DNA of 64,000 nt from Hoeflea sp. 108 (GTDB lineage Bacteria; Pseudomonadota; Alphaproteobacteria; Rhizobiales; Rhizobiaceae), in NCBI RefSeq assembly GCF_000372965.1, contig NZ_KB890024.1, positions 1,428,839 through 1,492,838 of the forward strand, in the 5' to 3' direction. The position numbers were made by a program, and so were the translations under genes. Below the pieces are notes generated by a model. That model saw only the letters and a program-made list of their open reading frames with translations. It did not search any database and was not told the DNA's origin. Shown here piece by piece: positions 45,294 through 52,512 of this stretch (position 1 is the first letter of the stretch; the number at the start of each line of letters is the position of its first letter).

Positions 45294-46976
45294 ATGAGCG
45301 ATATCGAGCGCGAGAGCATGGAATTCGACGTTGTCATCGTTGGCGCTGGGCCGGCGGGTCTGGCAGCGGCGATCCGGCTCAAGCAGGTCAATCCCGAGCT
45401 CTCCGTGGTCGTGCTCGAAAAGGGCGGCGAGGTCGGAGCCCACATCCTGTCAGGCGCGGTGGTCGACCCGATCGGTATCAACCGCCTGCTGCCCGACTGG
45501 CGCGAAGACGCCGACCATCCGTTCAAGACCCCCGTCACCGATGACCATTTCCTGGTGCTCGGGCCGGCAGGTTCGGTCAAGCTGCCGAACATCCTGATGC
45601 CGCCGCTGATGAGCAATCACGGCAACTATATCGTCTCGCTCGGCAATGTCTGCCGCTGGCTGGCCACCAAGGCCGAAGCGCTCGGCGTCGAGATCTATCC
45701 GGGCTTTGCCGCCGCAGGCCTGCTCTACAATGATGAGGGCGCGGTAACAGGCGTCTACACCGGCGACATGGGCGTCGAACGCGACGGTTCGCACGGTCCG
45801 TCCTTCGCTCCTGGTATGGCGCTGATGGGCAAGTATGTGCTGATTGGCGAGGGCGCGCGCGGTTCGCTCGCCAAGCAGCTGATCGCCAAATACGACCTCG
45901 GCGCCGGTAAGGAGCCGCAGAAGTTCGGCATCGGCATCAAGGAGCTGTGGCAGGTCGCGCCCGAAAAGCACAAGCCGGGCCTCGTTCAGCACTCCTTCGG
46001 CTGGCCGCTCGACATGAAGACCGGCGGCGGCTCGTTCCTCTACCATCTCGAAGACAACATGGTGGCGGTCGGGTTCGTCCTCCACCTCAACTACAAGAAC
46101 CCGTATCTGTCGCCCTTCGAGGAGTTCCAGCGTTTCAAGACGCATCCGGCGATCCGCGGCACCTTCGAGGGCGGCAAGCGCCTGTCCTATGGCGCCCGCG
46201 CCATCACCGAGGGCGGCTACCAGTCGGTGCCGAAGCTGTCGTTCCCCGGCGGCGTGCTGATGGGCTGCTCGGCCGGCCTGGTCAACGTTCCGCGCATCAA
46301 GGGTTCGCACAACGCCGTGCTCTCGGGCATGCTTGCTGCCGAACATGTCGCGGAGGCCATCGCCGGCGGCCGCGCCAATGACGAGCTTGCCGCCTACGAA
46401 GCGGCCTGGCGCGCCACCGATATCGGCAAGGATTTGAAGAAGGTCCGCAACGTCAAGCCGCTGTGGTCGCGTTTCGGCACCATTCTCGGCGTCGGCCTCG
46501 GCGGCCTCGACATGTGGCTCAACACCCTGTTCGGCGTCTCACCCTTCGGCACGCTGAAGCACGGCAAGACGGACGCCCAGTCGCTTGAGCCGGCTTCGAA
46601 GCACAAGAAGATCGACTACCCCAAGCCCGATGGCGTTTTGACCTTTGATCGCCTGTCGTCGGTGTTCCTGTCCAACACCAACCATGAGGAGAACCAGCCG
46701 GTTCACCTCCAGGTCAAGGATGCGGAACTTCAGAAGCGTTCGGAATACGGCGTTTTTGCCGGGCCTTCGAGCCGCTATTGCCCGGCCGGCGTCTATGAAT
46801 GGGTCGATGCCGACGGCAATTCGATCGCCGGCGATCCCGGCCATGCGGATGCGAAGTTCGTCATCAACGCGCAGAACTGCGTCCACTGCAAGACCTGCGA
46901 CATCAAGGATCCCAACCAGAACATCAACTGGGTGCCGCCGCAGGGCGGCGAGGGGCCTGTCTACCCGAACATGTAA
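45294..46976 (+). CDS. Electron transfer flavoprotein-ubiquinone oxidoreductase
   Basis: A 560-residue flavoprotein from ATG 45294 behind GGAGGGA; the upstream frame to 45228 is not conserved. An FAD-binding motif DVVIVGAGPAGLAAAIRLKQ is at residues 11-30; a central domain has KPGLVQHSFGWPLDMKTGGG and a membrane-associating region; the C-terminus binds a 4Fe-4S cluster (CPAGVYEW and NCVHCKTCDIKDPNQNINWV). It passes electrons from ETF to ubiquinone and so serves acyl-CoA dehydrogenases such as the isovaleryl-CoA dehydrogenase at 63 kb. A strong terminator follows. Confidence 0.95.
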   Translation: MSDIERESMEFDVVIVGAGPAGLAAAIRLKQVNPELSVVVLEKGGEVGAHILSGAVVDPIGINRLLPDWREDADHPFKTPVTDDHFLVLGPAGSVKLPNILMPPLMSNHGNYIVSLGNVCRWLATKAEALGVEIYPGFAAAGLLYNDEGAVTGVYTGDMGVERDGSHGPSFAPGMALMGKYVLIGEGARGSLAKQLIAKYDLGAGKEPQKFGIGIKELWQVAPEKHKPGLVQHSFGWPLDMKTGGGSFLYHLEDNMVAVGFVLHLNYKNPYLSPFEEFQRFKTHPAIRGTFEGGKRLSYGARAITEGGYQSVPKLSFPGGVLMGCSAGLVNVPRIKGSHNAVLSGMLAAEHVAEAIAGGRANDELAAYEAAWRATDIGKDLKKVRNVKPLWSRFGTILGVGLGGLDMWLNTLFGVSPFGTLKHGKTDAQSLEPASKHKKIDYPKPDGVLTFDRLSSVFLSNTNHEENQPVHLQVKDAELQKRSEYGVFAGPSSRYCPAGVYEWVDADGNSIAGDPGHADAKFVINAQNCVHCKTCDIKDPNQNINWVPPQGGEGPVYPNM

Positions 46977-47002
46977 GCTGCTCCGCAGCCAATGAACAAT
47001 TC

Positions 47003-47039
47003 AACGGCCCGGAGGTCATCGACTTCCGGGCCGTTTCTG
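47003..47039 (+). terminator. Intrinsic terminator of ETF-QO
   Basis: AACGGCCCGGAGGTC at 47003-47017 pairs with GACTTCCGGGCCGTT at 47021-47035 around ATC, with one G-T mismatch, and is followed by TCTG. It begins 26 nt after the ETF-QO stop and faces the converging endonuclease/phosphatase gene. Confidence 0.75.
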
Positions 47040-47059
47040 TTCGTGGCGAAGATTTTGGT

Positions 47060-48094
47060 CTAGCCGCGCGGCGCCGGCGGCGTTTCGAGCCGCACCGTCT
47101 GCGGTTCGACGTCTTCGGGCTCCGGTACGCTGTCCTTGAAGGAGAATTCCACCAGCAGCGGCCGGTGATCCGAACCGGCGTCGTCGCCCATCTTGACCGA
47201 GTGCACCGTAATCTCGCCCTTGGCCATCACATGGTCGATGGTCAGGCCGGCAAAGCGCATGAAGTCGGGCAGCATGAATGTCAGCCATGTGCGCCCGGCC
47301 GAGGGCATCAGCGTCATGCCGCCGGCTTCGGCGACGCGGCTGACGGAATTGCTCCAGGGCGTCGCGTTGAAGTCGCCGCCCAGAATGGCGTTCTGGTCTA
47401 GCCCGGCCAGAATCGGGCTCAGCGCATCGATCTGGCTCGATTGCTCGAACGGCCAGGGCCAGCCGAGATGCAGGGCGACGACATCGGCGGCGCGACCGCC
47501 GAAATCGACTTTGGCGACAGCCAGTGCCCCGCCGCCGTAGCATTGCGGCTCGCTGCCCTCGACGAAGGGCCGGCGCGACAGGATCGCTGCCCCAAACACA
47601 TTGTTCGGATAAGGGCAAATCATCCGGTAGGGATAGCGCGCAAACAGCGGTTCGAGCTTGCGCGTCCACATCCTCGACACTTCCTCGAAGGTGATCACGT
47701 CGGGCTGCATGCGCCCGACCAGCGACAGCACCTTGGCCGGCTCTGCATTGTCGAAGCGCAGGTTCATCTGCAGCATCTTGTAGACAGGGCGGTTGCCCTG
47801 GCGTGGCTCGAAGGCCGCGTGCACCGAGCCTATGCCGGGTATGGAAGGCGAGGTCGTGGCAAGGGCTGCAGCCCCGAACACGAGTGCTGTAACCGCGGGC
47901 CAGCGCATCGAGGTGGCCAGAAGCGGCAGCGCCGCGACCATCATCAGGACCGCCAGATGCACGCGGAAATGCGCAAACGAATCCAGCGCCGGATGCCAGG
48001 CGCCGAAAAAGCCGGCGACCAGCGGAATGGAAATGAGCAGCATCGCCGAAAAACAGGCGATCTTGGCGATCATGAGCAAGGCCGGTGTCGTCAT
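47060..48094 (-). CDS. Membrane-anchored endonuclease/exonuclease/phosphatase family protein
   Basis: A 344-residue protein from ATG 48094; a TTG at 48115 would add seven residues. The N-terminal 90 residues form two or three membrane helices (ACFSAMLLISIPLVAGFFGA, VHLAVLMMVAALPLLAT). The EEP domain then shows KMLQMNLRFDNAEPAKVL, PDVITFEEVSRMW, ILGGDFNATPWS and GSDHRPLLVEFSF, with the usual Glu, Asp, Asn and His residues. It is an extracytoplasmic phosphodiesterase or nuclease of unknown substrate. Confidence 0.85.
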   Translation of the reverse strand: MTTPALLMIAKIACFSAMLLISIPLVAGFFGAWHPALDSFAHFRVHLAVLMMVAALPLLATSMRWPAVTALVFGAAALATTSPSIPGIGSVHAAFEPRQGNRPVYKMLQMNLRFDNAEPAKVLSLVGRMQPDVITFEEVSRMWTRKLEPLFARYPYRMICPYPNNVFGAAILSRRPFVEGSEPQCYGGGALAVAKVDFGGRAADVVALHLGWPWPFEQSSQIDALSPILAGLDQNAILGGDFNATPWSNSVSRVAEAGGMTLMPSAGRTWLTFMLPDFMRFAGLTIDHVMAKGEITVHSVKMGDDAGSDHRPLLVEFSFKDSVPEPEDVEPQTVRLETPPAPRG

Positions 48095-48154
48095 GTCTGC
48101 TTCATGGCCGCACAATTGCGGCTCATTGATGATATCGGGTGCCCGTTCCGGGCC

Positions 48155-49654
48155 CTATTGGAATGCCGTCTCGGCAAAGCTGCGCAGCTTGCGCGAATGC
48201 AGCCTTTCATTGGGCATTTCGGCGAGCTTTTCCAGCGCCCGGATGCCGATGGTCAGGTGCTGGGCCACCTGCCGCTTGTAGAACTCCGAGGCCATGCCGG
48301 GCAGCTTGAGTTCGCCGTGCAGCGGCTTGTCGGAGACGCACAGCAGCGTGCCGTAGGGCACGCGGAAGCGGAAGCCGTTGGCGGCGATCGTCGCCGATTC
48401 CATGTCGAGCGCGATCGCCCGAGACTGCGACAGACGCTGCACCGGCCCGCGCTGGTCGCGCAGTTCCCAGTTGCGGTTGTCGATGGTGGCGACCGTGCCC
48501 GTGCGCATGATGCGCTTGAGGTCGTAGCCGGACAGCCCGGTCACCTCGGCGACGGCCTCCTGCAGCGCCACCTGTACCTCGGCCAGTGGTGGGATCGGCA
48601 CCCACACCGGCAGGTCGTCGTCGAGCACGTGGTCTTCGCGCACATAGGCGTGCGCCAGCACATAGTCGCCCAGCGCCTGGGTGTTGCGTAGGCCGGCGCA
48701 GTGGCCGAGCATCAGCCAGGCATGCGGCCTCAGCACCGCGACGTGGTCGGTGATGGTCTTGGCGTTGGAGGGGCCGACGCCGATATTCACCATGGTGATG
48801 CCGCCATGGCCCGCCTTCTTCAGGTGATAGGCCGGCATCTGCGGCAGCCGTGGCGGCGGGTTGCCTTCTGATGGCGCACTCTCTCCGGCCTTGGTCACCA
48901 CGCCGCCCGGTTCGACGAACTCCGTGTAGCCGCCGCCGCCCTTGGCCATCAGCTCGCGGGCAAGCACCACGAACTCGTCGATGTAGAACTGGTAGTTGGT
49001 GAACAGCACGAAGTTCTGGAAATGCTGCGGCGTGGTCGCCGTGTAGTGCGCCAGCCGGTGCAGCGAATAGTCGATGCGCTGGGCGGTGAATACTGCCAGC
49101 GGTCGCGGCTCGCCCGGCAGAATCTCGAAGGTGCCGTTGGCGATGTGGTCGTCGGTACCATCGAGGTCGGGCACATCGAACAGGTCGCGGATCGGGCGCT
49201 GGATGCGCTCGGCGACGGCCGCGTCGACATGGGTGCCCTCGAGGAAGGCGAAATGCAGCGGGATTGGCGTCGAGGATTCCGACACGGTGACCGAGACGCC
49301 GTGATTGCGCATGATCAGCTTCAGCTGCTCGACCAGGTAGCTCTCGAACAGGTCGGGCCGGGTGATCGTGGTGGTGAACAGGCCGGGCGTCGGCATGTGG
49401 CCGTAAGCCTGGCGGGAATCGACCTGCGAATAGGACGAGGTGACGACGCCGACCTCAGGATAGCAGGCCCGGAAACGCTGCGGCGGCGTGCCGTGCGCGA
49501 GCGATGCAAATGCGTCGCGCAGGAAGGCCGTGTTGCGGTCGTAGAGCTGCTGGAGCGCCTTCACTGCCTCATGGGCGTCGGTGAAGCTCTGCCGGGAATA
49601 AGGCTCCGGCGTGGTGATGGATTCGATGGGTTCAGGATAGATTCGCTTTTCCAT
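48155..49654 (-). CDS. amn: AMP nucleosidase
   Basis: A 499-residue enzyme. The N-terminal AMP_N domain is followed by a PNP/UDP-phosphorylase-type catalytic domain with GGITMVNIGVGPSNAKTITD, LMLGHCAGLRNTQALGDYVL and ALDMESATIAANGFRFRVPY. It hydrolyses AMP to adenine and ribose 5-phosphate. Length and motifs are those of the E. coli type. It sits alone among unrelated genes. Confidence 0.94.
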   Translation of the reverse strand: MEKRIYPEPIESITTPEPYSRQSFTDAHEAVKALQQLYDRNTAFLRDAFASLAHGTPPQRFRACYPEVGVVTSSYSQVDSRQAYGHMPTPGLFTTTITRPDLFESYLVEQLKLIMRNHGVSVTVSESSTPIPLHFAFLEGTHVDAAVAERIQRPIRDLFDVPDLDGTDDHIANGTFEILPGEPRPLAVFTAQRIDYSLHRLAHYTATTPQHFQNFVLFTNYQFYIDEFVVLARELMAKGGGGYTEFVEPGGVVTKAGESAPSEGNPPPRLPQMPAYHLKKAGHGGITMVNIGVGPSNAKTITDHVAVLRPHAWLMLGHCAGLRNTQALGDYVLAHAYVREDHVLDDDLPVWVPIPPLAEVQVALQEAVAEVTGLSGYDLKRIMRTGTVATIDNRNWELRDQRGPVQRLSQSRAIALDMESATIAANGFRFRVPYGTLLCVSDKPLHGELKLPGMASEFYKRQVAQHLTIGIRALEKLAEMPNERLHSRKLRSFAETAFQ

Positions 49655-49722
49655 GACCCATTATAGAGATCAATTGTGACGGTTGGGAGAGGTTCGTATT
49701 ACAGCCTCGCCAAATCGTCGCG

Positions 49723-49917
49723 TCAGGCCCGCTGCAGGCTGACCAACAGCACGAAACCGACGCCGTTCTTGCGTGCGGCTGGCGCTTCGATGGTATTGCC
49801 GGCGTCGCCGCGCAGCTGCGGCACGGCGAGAACGGGGGCAGCCAGAACGAGCAGGATGAGCGCCGCCCGCAAGGCGATACGAACCATGTTTGCGATGTGG
49901 GAAGCGGGGCGGGTCAT
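49723..49917 (-). CDS. Small exported or membrane protein
   Basis: A 64-residue protein from ATG 49917 (MTRPASHIANMVRIALRAAL), with a hydrophobic helix (ALILLVLAAPVLAVPQL) and a possible cleavage after AVP. AGAAG lies about 11 nt upstream. The longer open frame to 50289 covers another small gene and is not coding. Family is not recognised. It may form a pair with the 56-residue gene just upstream on the same strand, 47 nt away. Confidence 0.55.
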   Translation of the reverse strand: MTRPASHIANMVRIALRAALILLVLAAPVLAVPQLRGDAGNTIEAPAARKNGVGFVLLVSLQRA

Positions 49918-49964
49918 CGGCGTTTCTTCTTTTCGTGCTGGAGCGGATCGGTCTCTTTTGTCGG

Positions 49965-50135
49965 TTAGTGTCTCAAGGGCGGCTTGCAGTTCATGTTTTC
50001 TTCGAACACGCAGGGCACCACGCTGCCGATTTCCCAGGAATGGGCCGGACGGCTCACCTCGGCGACGAGGGTTGCGAAGGCGATGCCAAACAGGGCGCTG
50101 AGCAGGCATACGATGGTGAAGCGACGAGCAAGCAT
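49965..50135 (-). CDS. Short exported protein with two cysteines, 56 residues
   Basis: ATG 50135 is preceded by AAGGGG with a 7-nt spacing. The product begins MLARRFTIVCLLSALFGIAF, a signal or anchor helix, and continues through AEVSRPAHSWEIGSVVPCVF to a C-terminus with two further Cys in total (PCVFEEN, NCKPP). Codons are G/C-rich in third position. It is too short for usual gene finders. Function is unknown; a secreted disulfide-bonded peptide is possible. A second small gene follows it. Confidence 0.6.
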   Translation of the reverse strand: MLARRFTIVCLLSALFGIAFATLVAEVSRPAHSWEIGSVVPCVFEENMNCKPPLRH

Positions 50136-50306
50136 TGGTGTATCCCCTTCGATGGAGCGGAATATGCCAAAGCCCTGCTGAACGGGTTCTGAGACCTCCG
50201 TTCATCCTCGGTTCAAATCTATTGACGGTCTTTAACAGGGGCTCAGGGTTGCGTTCCGGCCACCCGCACATATCTCCTGTGCAGTGCACAACACGGAGAG
50301 TTCGGA

Positions 50307-51023
50307 ATGACCACGCAGACTTTGCCGATCGACCTCTATTATTGGCCGACGCCCAACGGCTGGAAGATTTCGATCATGCTGGAGGAACTTGGCGTTCCCT
50401 ACACGATCAAATACGTCAACATCGGCAAGGGCGAGCAGTTCGAGCCGTCATTCCTGAAGATCGCGCCCAACAACCGTATGCCGGCGATCGTCGATCCGGA
50501 AGGTCCGGCCGTCGACGGCAAGGCAGCGCCCATCTCCATCTTCGAGTCAGGGGCGATCCTGCAATATCTCGGCCGCAAGTTCGGCAAATTCTATCCGGCC
50601 GACGAGCGCACGCGTGTCGAGGTCGACCAGTGGCTGTTCTGGCAGGTCGGTGGCCTCGGCCCTATGGCCGGCCAGGCCCATCACTTCCGGCAATATGCGC
50701 CCGAAAAGATCGGCTATGCCGTCGACCGCTACACCAACGAGGTCAACCGCCTCTACGGTGTGATGAACAAGCGCCTCGCCGATCGCGAATTCCTGGCTGG
50801 CGATTATTCGATTGCCGACATGGCAGCGCTTGGCTGGGTGAAGCCGTACAAGAACCAGGGCCAGGACATCGAGGACTTCCCGCACCTCAAGCGCTGGTTT
50901 GAAACGCTGCTGGCCCGTCCGGCCGTTGTCCGCGGCATCGCCGTGGGTGAAGACCACCGCCGCAATCTCGCCGACGACAAGGAAGCCCAGAAGGTGCTGT
51001 TCGGTCAGCGAGCGAGGGCGTGA
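50307..51023 (+). CDS. Glutathione S-transferase, YfcG/Ure2p-like disulfide-bond oxidoreductase type
   Basis: A 238-residue GST. The thioredoxin-like N-terminal domain has LYYWPTPNGWKISIMLEELG, APNNRMPAIVDPEGP and ISIFESGAILQYLGRKFGKF; the C-terminal helical domain has WLFWQVGGLGPMAGQAHHFR and GDYSIADMAALGW. The NGWK segment takes the place of the active Ser/Asn loop of the Nu-class enzymes that reduce disulfides with glutathione. A GGAGAG-type site lies just upstream of ATG 50307. A large hairpin follows the stop. Confidence 0.9.
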   Translation: MTTQTLPIDLYYWPTPNGWKISIMLEELGVPYTIKYVNIGKGEQFEPSFLKIAPNNRMPAIVDPEGPAVDGKAAPISIFESGAILQYLGRKFGKFYPADERTRVEVDQWLFWQVGGLGPMAGQAHHFRQYAPEKIGYAVDRYTNEVNRLYGVMNKRLADREFLAGDYSIADMAALGWVKPYKNQGQDIEDFPHLKRWFETLLARPAVVRGIAVGEDHRRNLADDKEAQKVLFGQRARA

Positions 51024-51029
51024 AAACAG

Positions 51030-51120
51030 CGAATAGGGAGTAGTGGGTGGCGAACAGGGAACACGTGGCGTCGAAGCCCTCGGTCTTCCCCTCTATTCGC
51101 TACTCACTACTCCCTATTCG
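51030..51120. repeat. Long imperfect hairpin built of 7-nt units between gst and DUF2147
   Basis: The 25-nt arms at 51030-51054 and 51096-51120 are reverse complements with two mismatches. Each arm is itself made of degenerate 7-mers such as CTACTCC and CTATTCG (right arm) and CGAATAG and GGAGTAG (left arm). The 41-nt loop continues with partial pairing. It lies between two converging genes and may act as a bidirectional terminator, but the internal heptads suggest a dispersed repeat family. Confidence 0.7.
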
Positions 51121-51123
51121 ATC

Positions 51124-51468
51124 TTACAGCTTCGTCCAGTTCTGGCTCTTGCAGATGAGGCCGCCGAGCACGCAGCCCTTCATCTTCAGGTTCGAGCCGG
51201 CCACCGAGGCCTTGCCGGTATAGGTCTTGTCATTGGCGGGGTCGGTGATCTTGCCCGAATAGGCATTGCCGCCGTCCGCGTTGAAGGTGCCGATCTGCTT
51301 GCCGGCGTGCTTGCCGTCTTTCAGCGTGATGCAGAAGCCGCTGCCGCACGTTGCGATCGCGGCCGTCGAGCCGGCTTCCGTCTTCCAGTTGCCTTCGATC
51401 GGATCGGCATAGGCCGCGCCCGCCAGCATCAGGGTAGCCGCAACGGCCATGCTCATCTTGCGAAACAT
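51124..51468 (-). CDS. DUF2147 family periplasmic protein
   Basis: A 114-residue protein from ATG 51468, preceded by GGGAGGA. A signal peptide (KMSMAVAATLMLAGAAYA) is followed by DPIEGNWKTEAGSTAAIATC, GSGFCITLKDGKHAGKQIG and SGKITDPANDKTYTGKA, the DUF2147 lipocalin-like pattern. Four Cys could form two disulfides. Function is unknown. A TTACG-N4-CGTAA site lies 47-60 nt upstream of the start. Confidence 0.82.
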   Translation of the reverse strand: MFRKMSMAVAATLMLAGAAYADPIEGNWKTEAGSTAAIATCGSGFCITLKDGKHAGKQIGTFNADGGNAYSGKITDPANDKTYTGKASVAGSNLKMKGCVLGGLICKSQNWTKL

Positions 51469-51514
51469 TGAAGTCCTCCCGGTTGGTGTCACAGGCGTCT
51501 CCCCCGCGTGACGT

Positions 51515-51528
51515 TTACGCAAACGTAA
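51515..51528. promoter_or_regulatory. TTACG-N4-CGTAA inverted repeat upstream of DUF2147
   Basis: TTACG at 51515-51519 and CGTAA at 51524-51528 flank CAAA. The arms are identical to those of the palindrome upstream of ETF-QO, whose centre is TTAA. It lies 46 nt upstream of the DUF2147 ATG. The shared arms suggest one regulator for both genes. Confidence 0.4.
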
Positions 51529-51899
51529 GCGTAATGCAGCCTTCGCCAAAACAAAAGCGGTGTCGCTGGGGAAGTTGCCGGCTTTTTTCTGGCCCGAAAA
51601 AGTCCCTTTCGCCGCCGAAAGTTCATCTCCCACCATCAGCGGATGTCGGGCGTGGTTATCAAAGACTTAGCCGCAGACAGGCGAATTTTCATCGCATTTT
51701 CTTCAAATCCCAGGCAGCCCAAGGCTTCCTATCCTTAACGAAATCCAAGCTTTACCCTTTGTTTTGACTTTGTTTTCTTCGGGTTAAGCAAGCCATTTAA
51801 CGGCAGATTCAAGGCTCCCCGGCATCTTCGGAAGCATCGAAGGGCGGCTCCTGGTGACCCAGGCAGGCCCGCTCCAGGAGACGGACAGGGGACAAGAAA

Positions 51900-52166
51900 A
51901 TGGCACGTTTCGAAATCTTTGAAGCCGGCTTTGGCGCGATGGGCACCACCGCTCAGGCTGATATTCTGCTGGAATTGGGCATGATGTATGCCACCGGCCG
52001 CGACTGCGACATCGACGTGGTTGCCGCCCACAAGTGGTTCAACATCGCCGCCATCAAGGGCTCGGCCCGCGCTGCTGAACTGCGCTCGGAGCTGTCGGTC
52101 ACGATGTCCAAGACCGACATCGTCAAGGCGCTGCGCGAAGCGCGCGAATGGATGACGATGCACTAG
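51900..52166 (+). CDS. Short Sel1-like repeat protein
   Basis: An 88-residue protein, MARFEIFEAGFGAMGTTAQA then ILLELGMMYATGRDCDIDVV and AAHKWFNIAAIKGSARAAEL. The central part is one Sel1/TPR-like repeat (G..Y..G..v..d...A..W...AA..G...A). There is no signal peptide, so it is probably cytoplasmic. Sel1 units mediate protein contacts. It is preceded by a 263-nt spacer and GGAGACGGACAGG. Confidence 0.72.
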   Translation: MARFEIFEAGFGAMGTTAQADILLELGMMYATGRDCDIDVVAAHKWFNIAAIKGSARAAELRSELSVTMSKTDIVKALREAREWMTMH

Positions 52167-52211
52167 TGCATGCCCCGAAAATCGCTTGGATTTTCGGAAC
52201 GGATCATGCAC
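52166..52211. repeat. Palindromic intergenic repeat of rhizobial type
   Basis: The outer arms GTGCATG (52166-52172) and CATGCAC (52205-52211) enclose inner arms CCGAAAATC (52175-52183) and GATTTTCGG (52189-52197) with loop GCTTG. It begins at the last base of the Sel1 gene. The inner CCGAAAATC/GATTTTCGG stem matches a repeat that I recall as dispersed in Rhizobiales genomes. Confidence 0.65.
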
Positions 52212-52410
52212 CAGCAAGACAAGATTTCTTCGGGGGAAGAACGGGGACGCCGGGATGGCAGCCCCCAACAACAGAAGCGCGACGGCTTGAAGGACGGGCA
52301 AGGCGCGCCAGGGACATGATCTCCAGCATGTCCCCACCAATTGGACAGAGCAGTTAGACAGGGCAGGCGAACTTCCGACGGGCCGAAGATGCTCGCGGGA
52401 ACTCTCCACG
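52212..52410. other. 199-nt gene-free segment ending at a strong hairpin; possible small RNA
   Basis: No protein-coding gene is supported here. A minus-strand frame (52329 to 52204, 41 codons) lacks a convincing ribosome site. The segment is followed by a strong terminator hairpin (52411-52454), which would not be needed for the Sel1 gene 250 nt away, so a short plus-strand transcript is possible. I saw no signature of 4.5S, 6S, RNase P or tmRNA. Confidence 0.3.
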
Positions 52411-52454
52411 AAAAAAGCCGCGACCGATCGAGACAAGATCGGCGCGGCTTTTTC
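52411..52454 (+). terminator. Intrinsic terminator hairpin upstream of the DUF1353 gene
   Basis: AAAAGCCGCGACCGATC, starting near 52413, pairs with GATCGGCGCGGCTTTT near 52437-52452 with a single bulged A. T residues follow on the plus strand and A residues precede it, so it could act in both directions. It lies about 60 nt before the DUF1353 start. Confidence 0.7.
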
Positions 52455-52512
52455 GTTGTTGCTGAAACATGCTATCGTTTGCTTTGCAAAATCAGCAAAA
52501 ATGGGGGGTGGC

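Noticed and set aside
50196..50224. GGTTCAAATC resembling a tRNA T-loop
   Set aside because: No acceptor, D or anticodon arm can be folded around it.
52204..52329. 41-codon minus-strand frame in the Sel1-DUF1353 spacer
   Set aside because: It ends inside a palindromic repeat and has only a poorly placed GGGGA; no conservation can be claimed.
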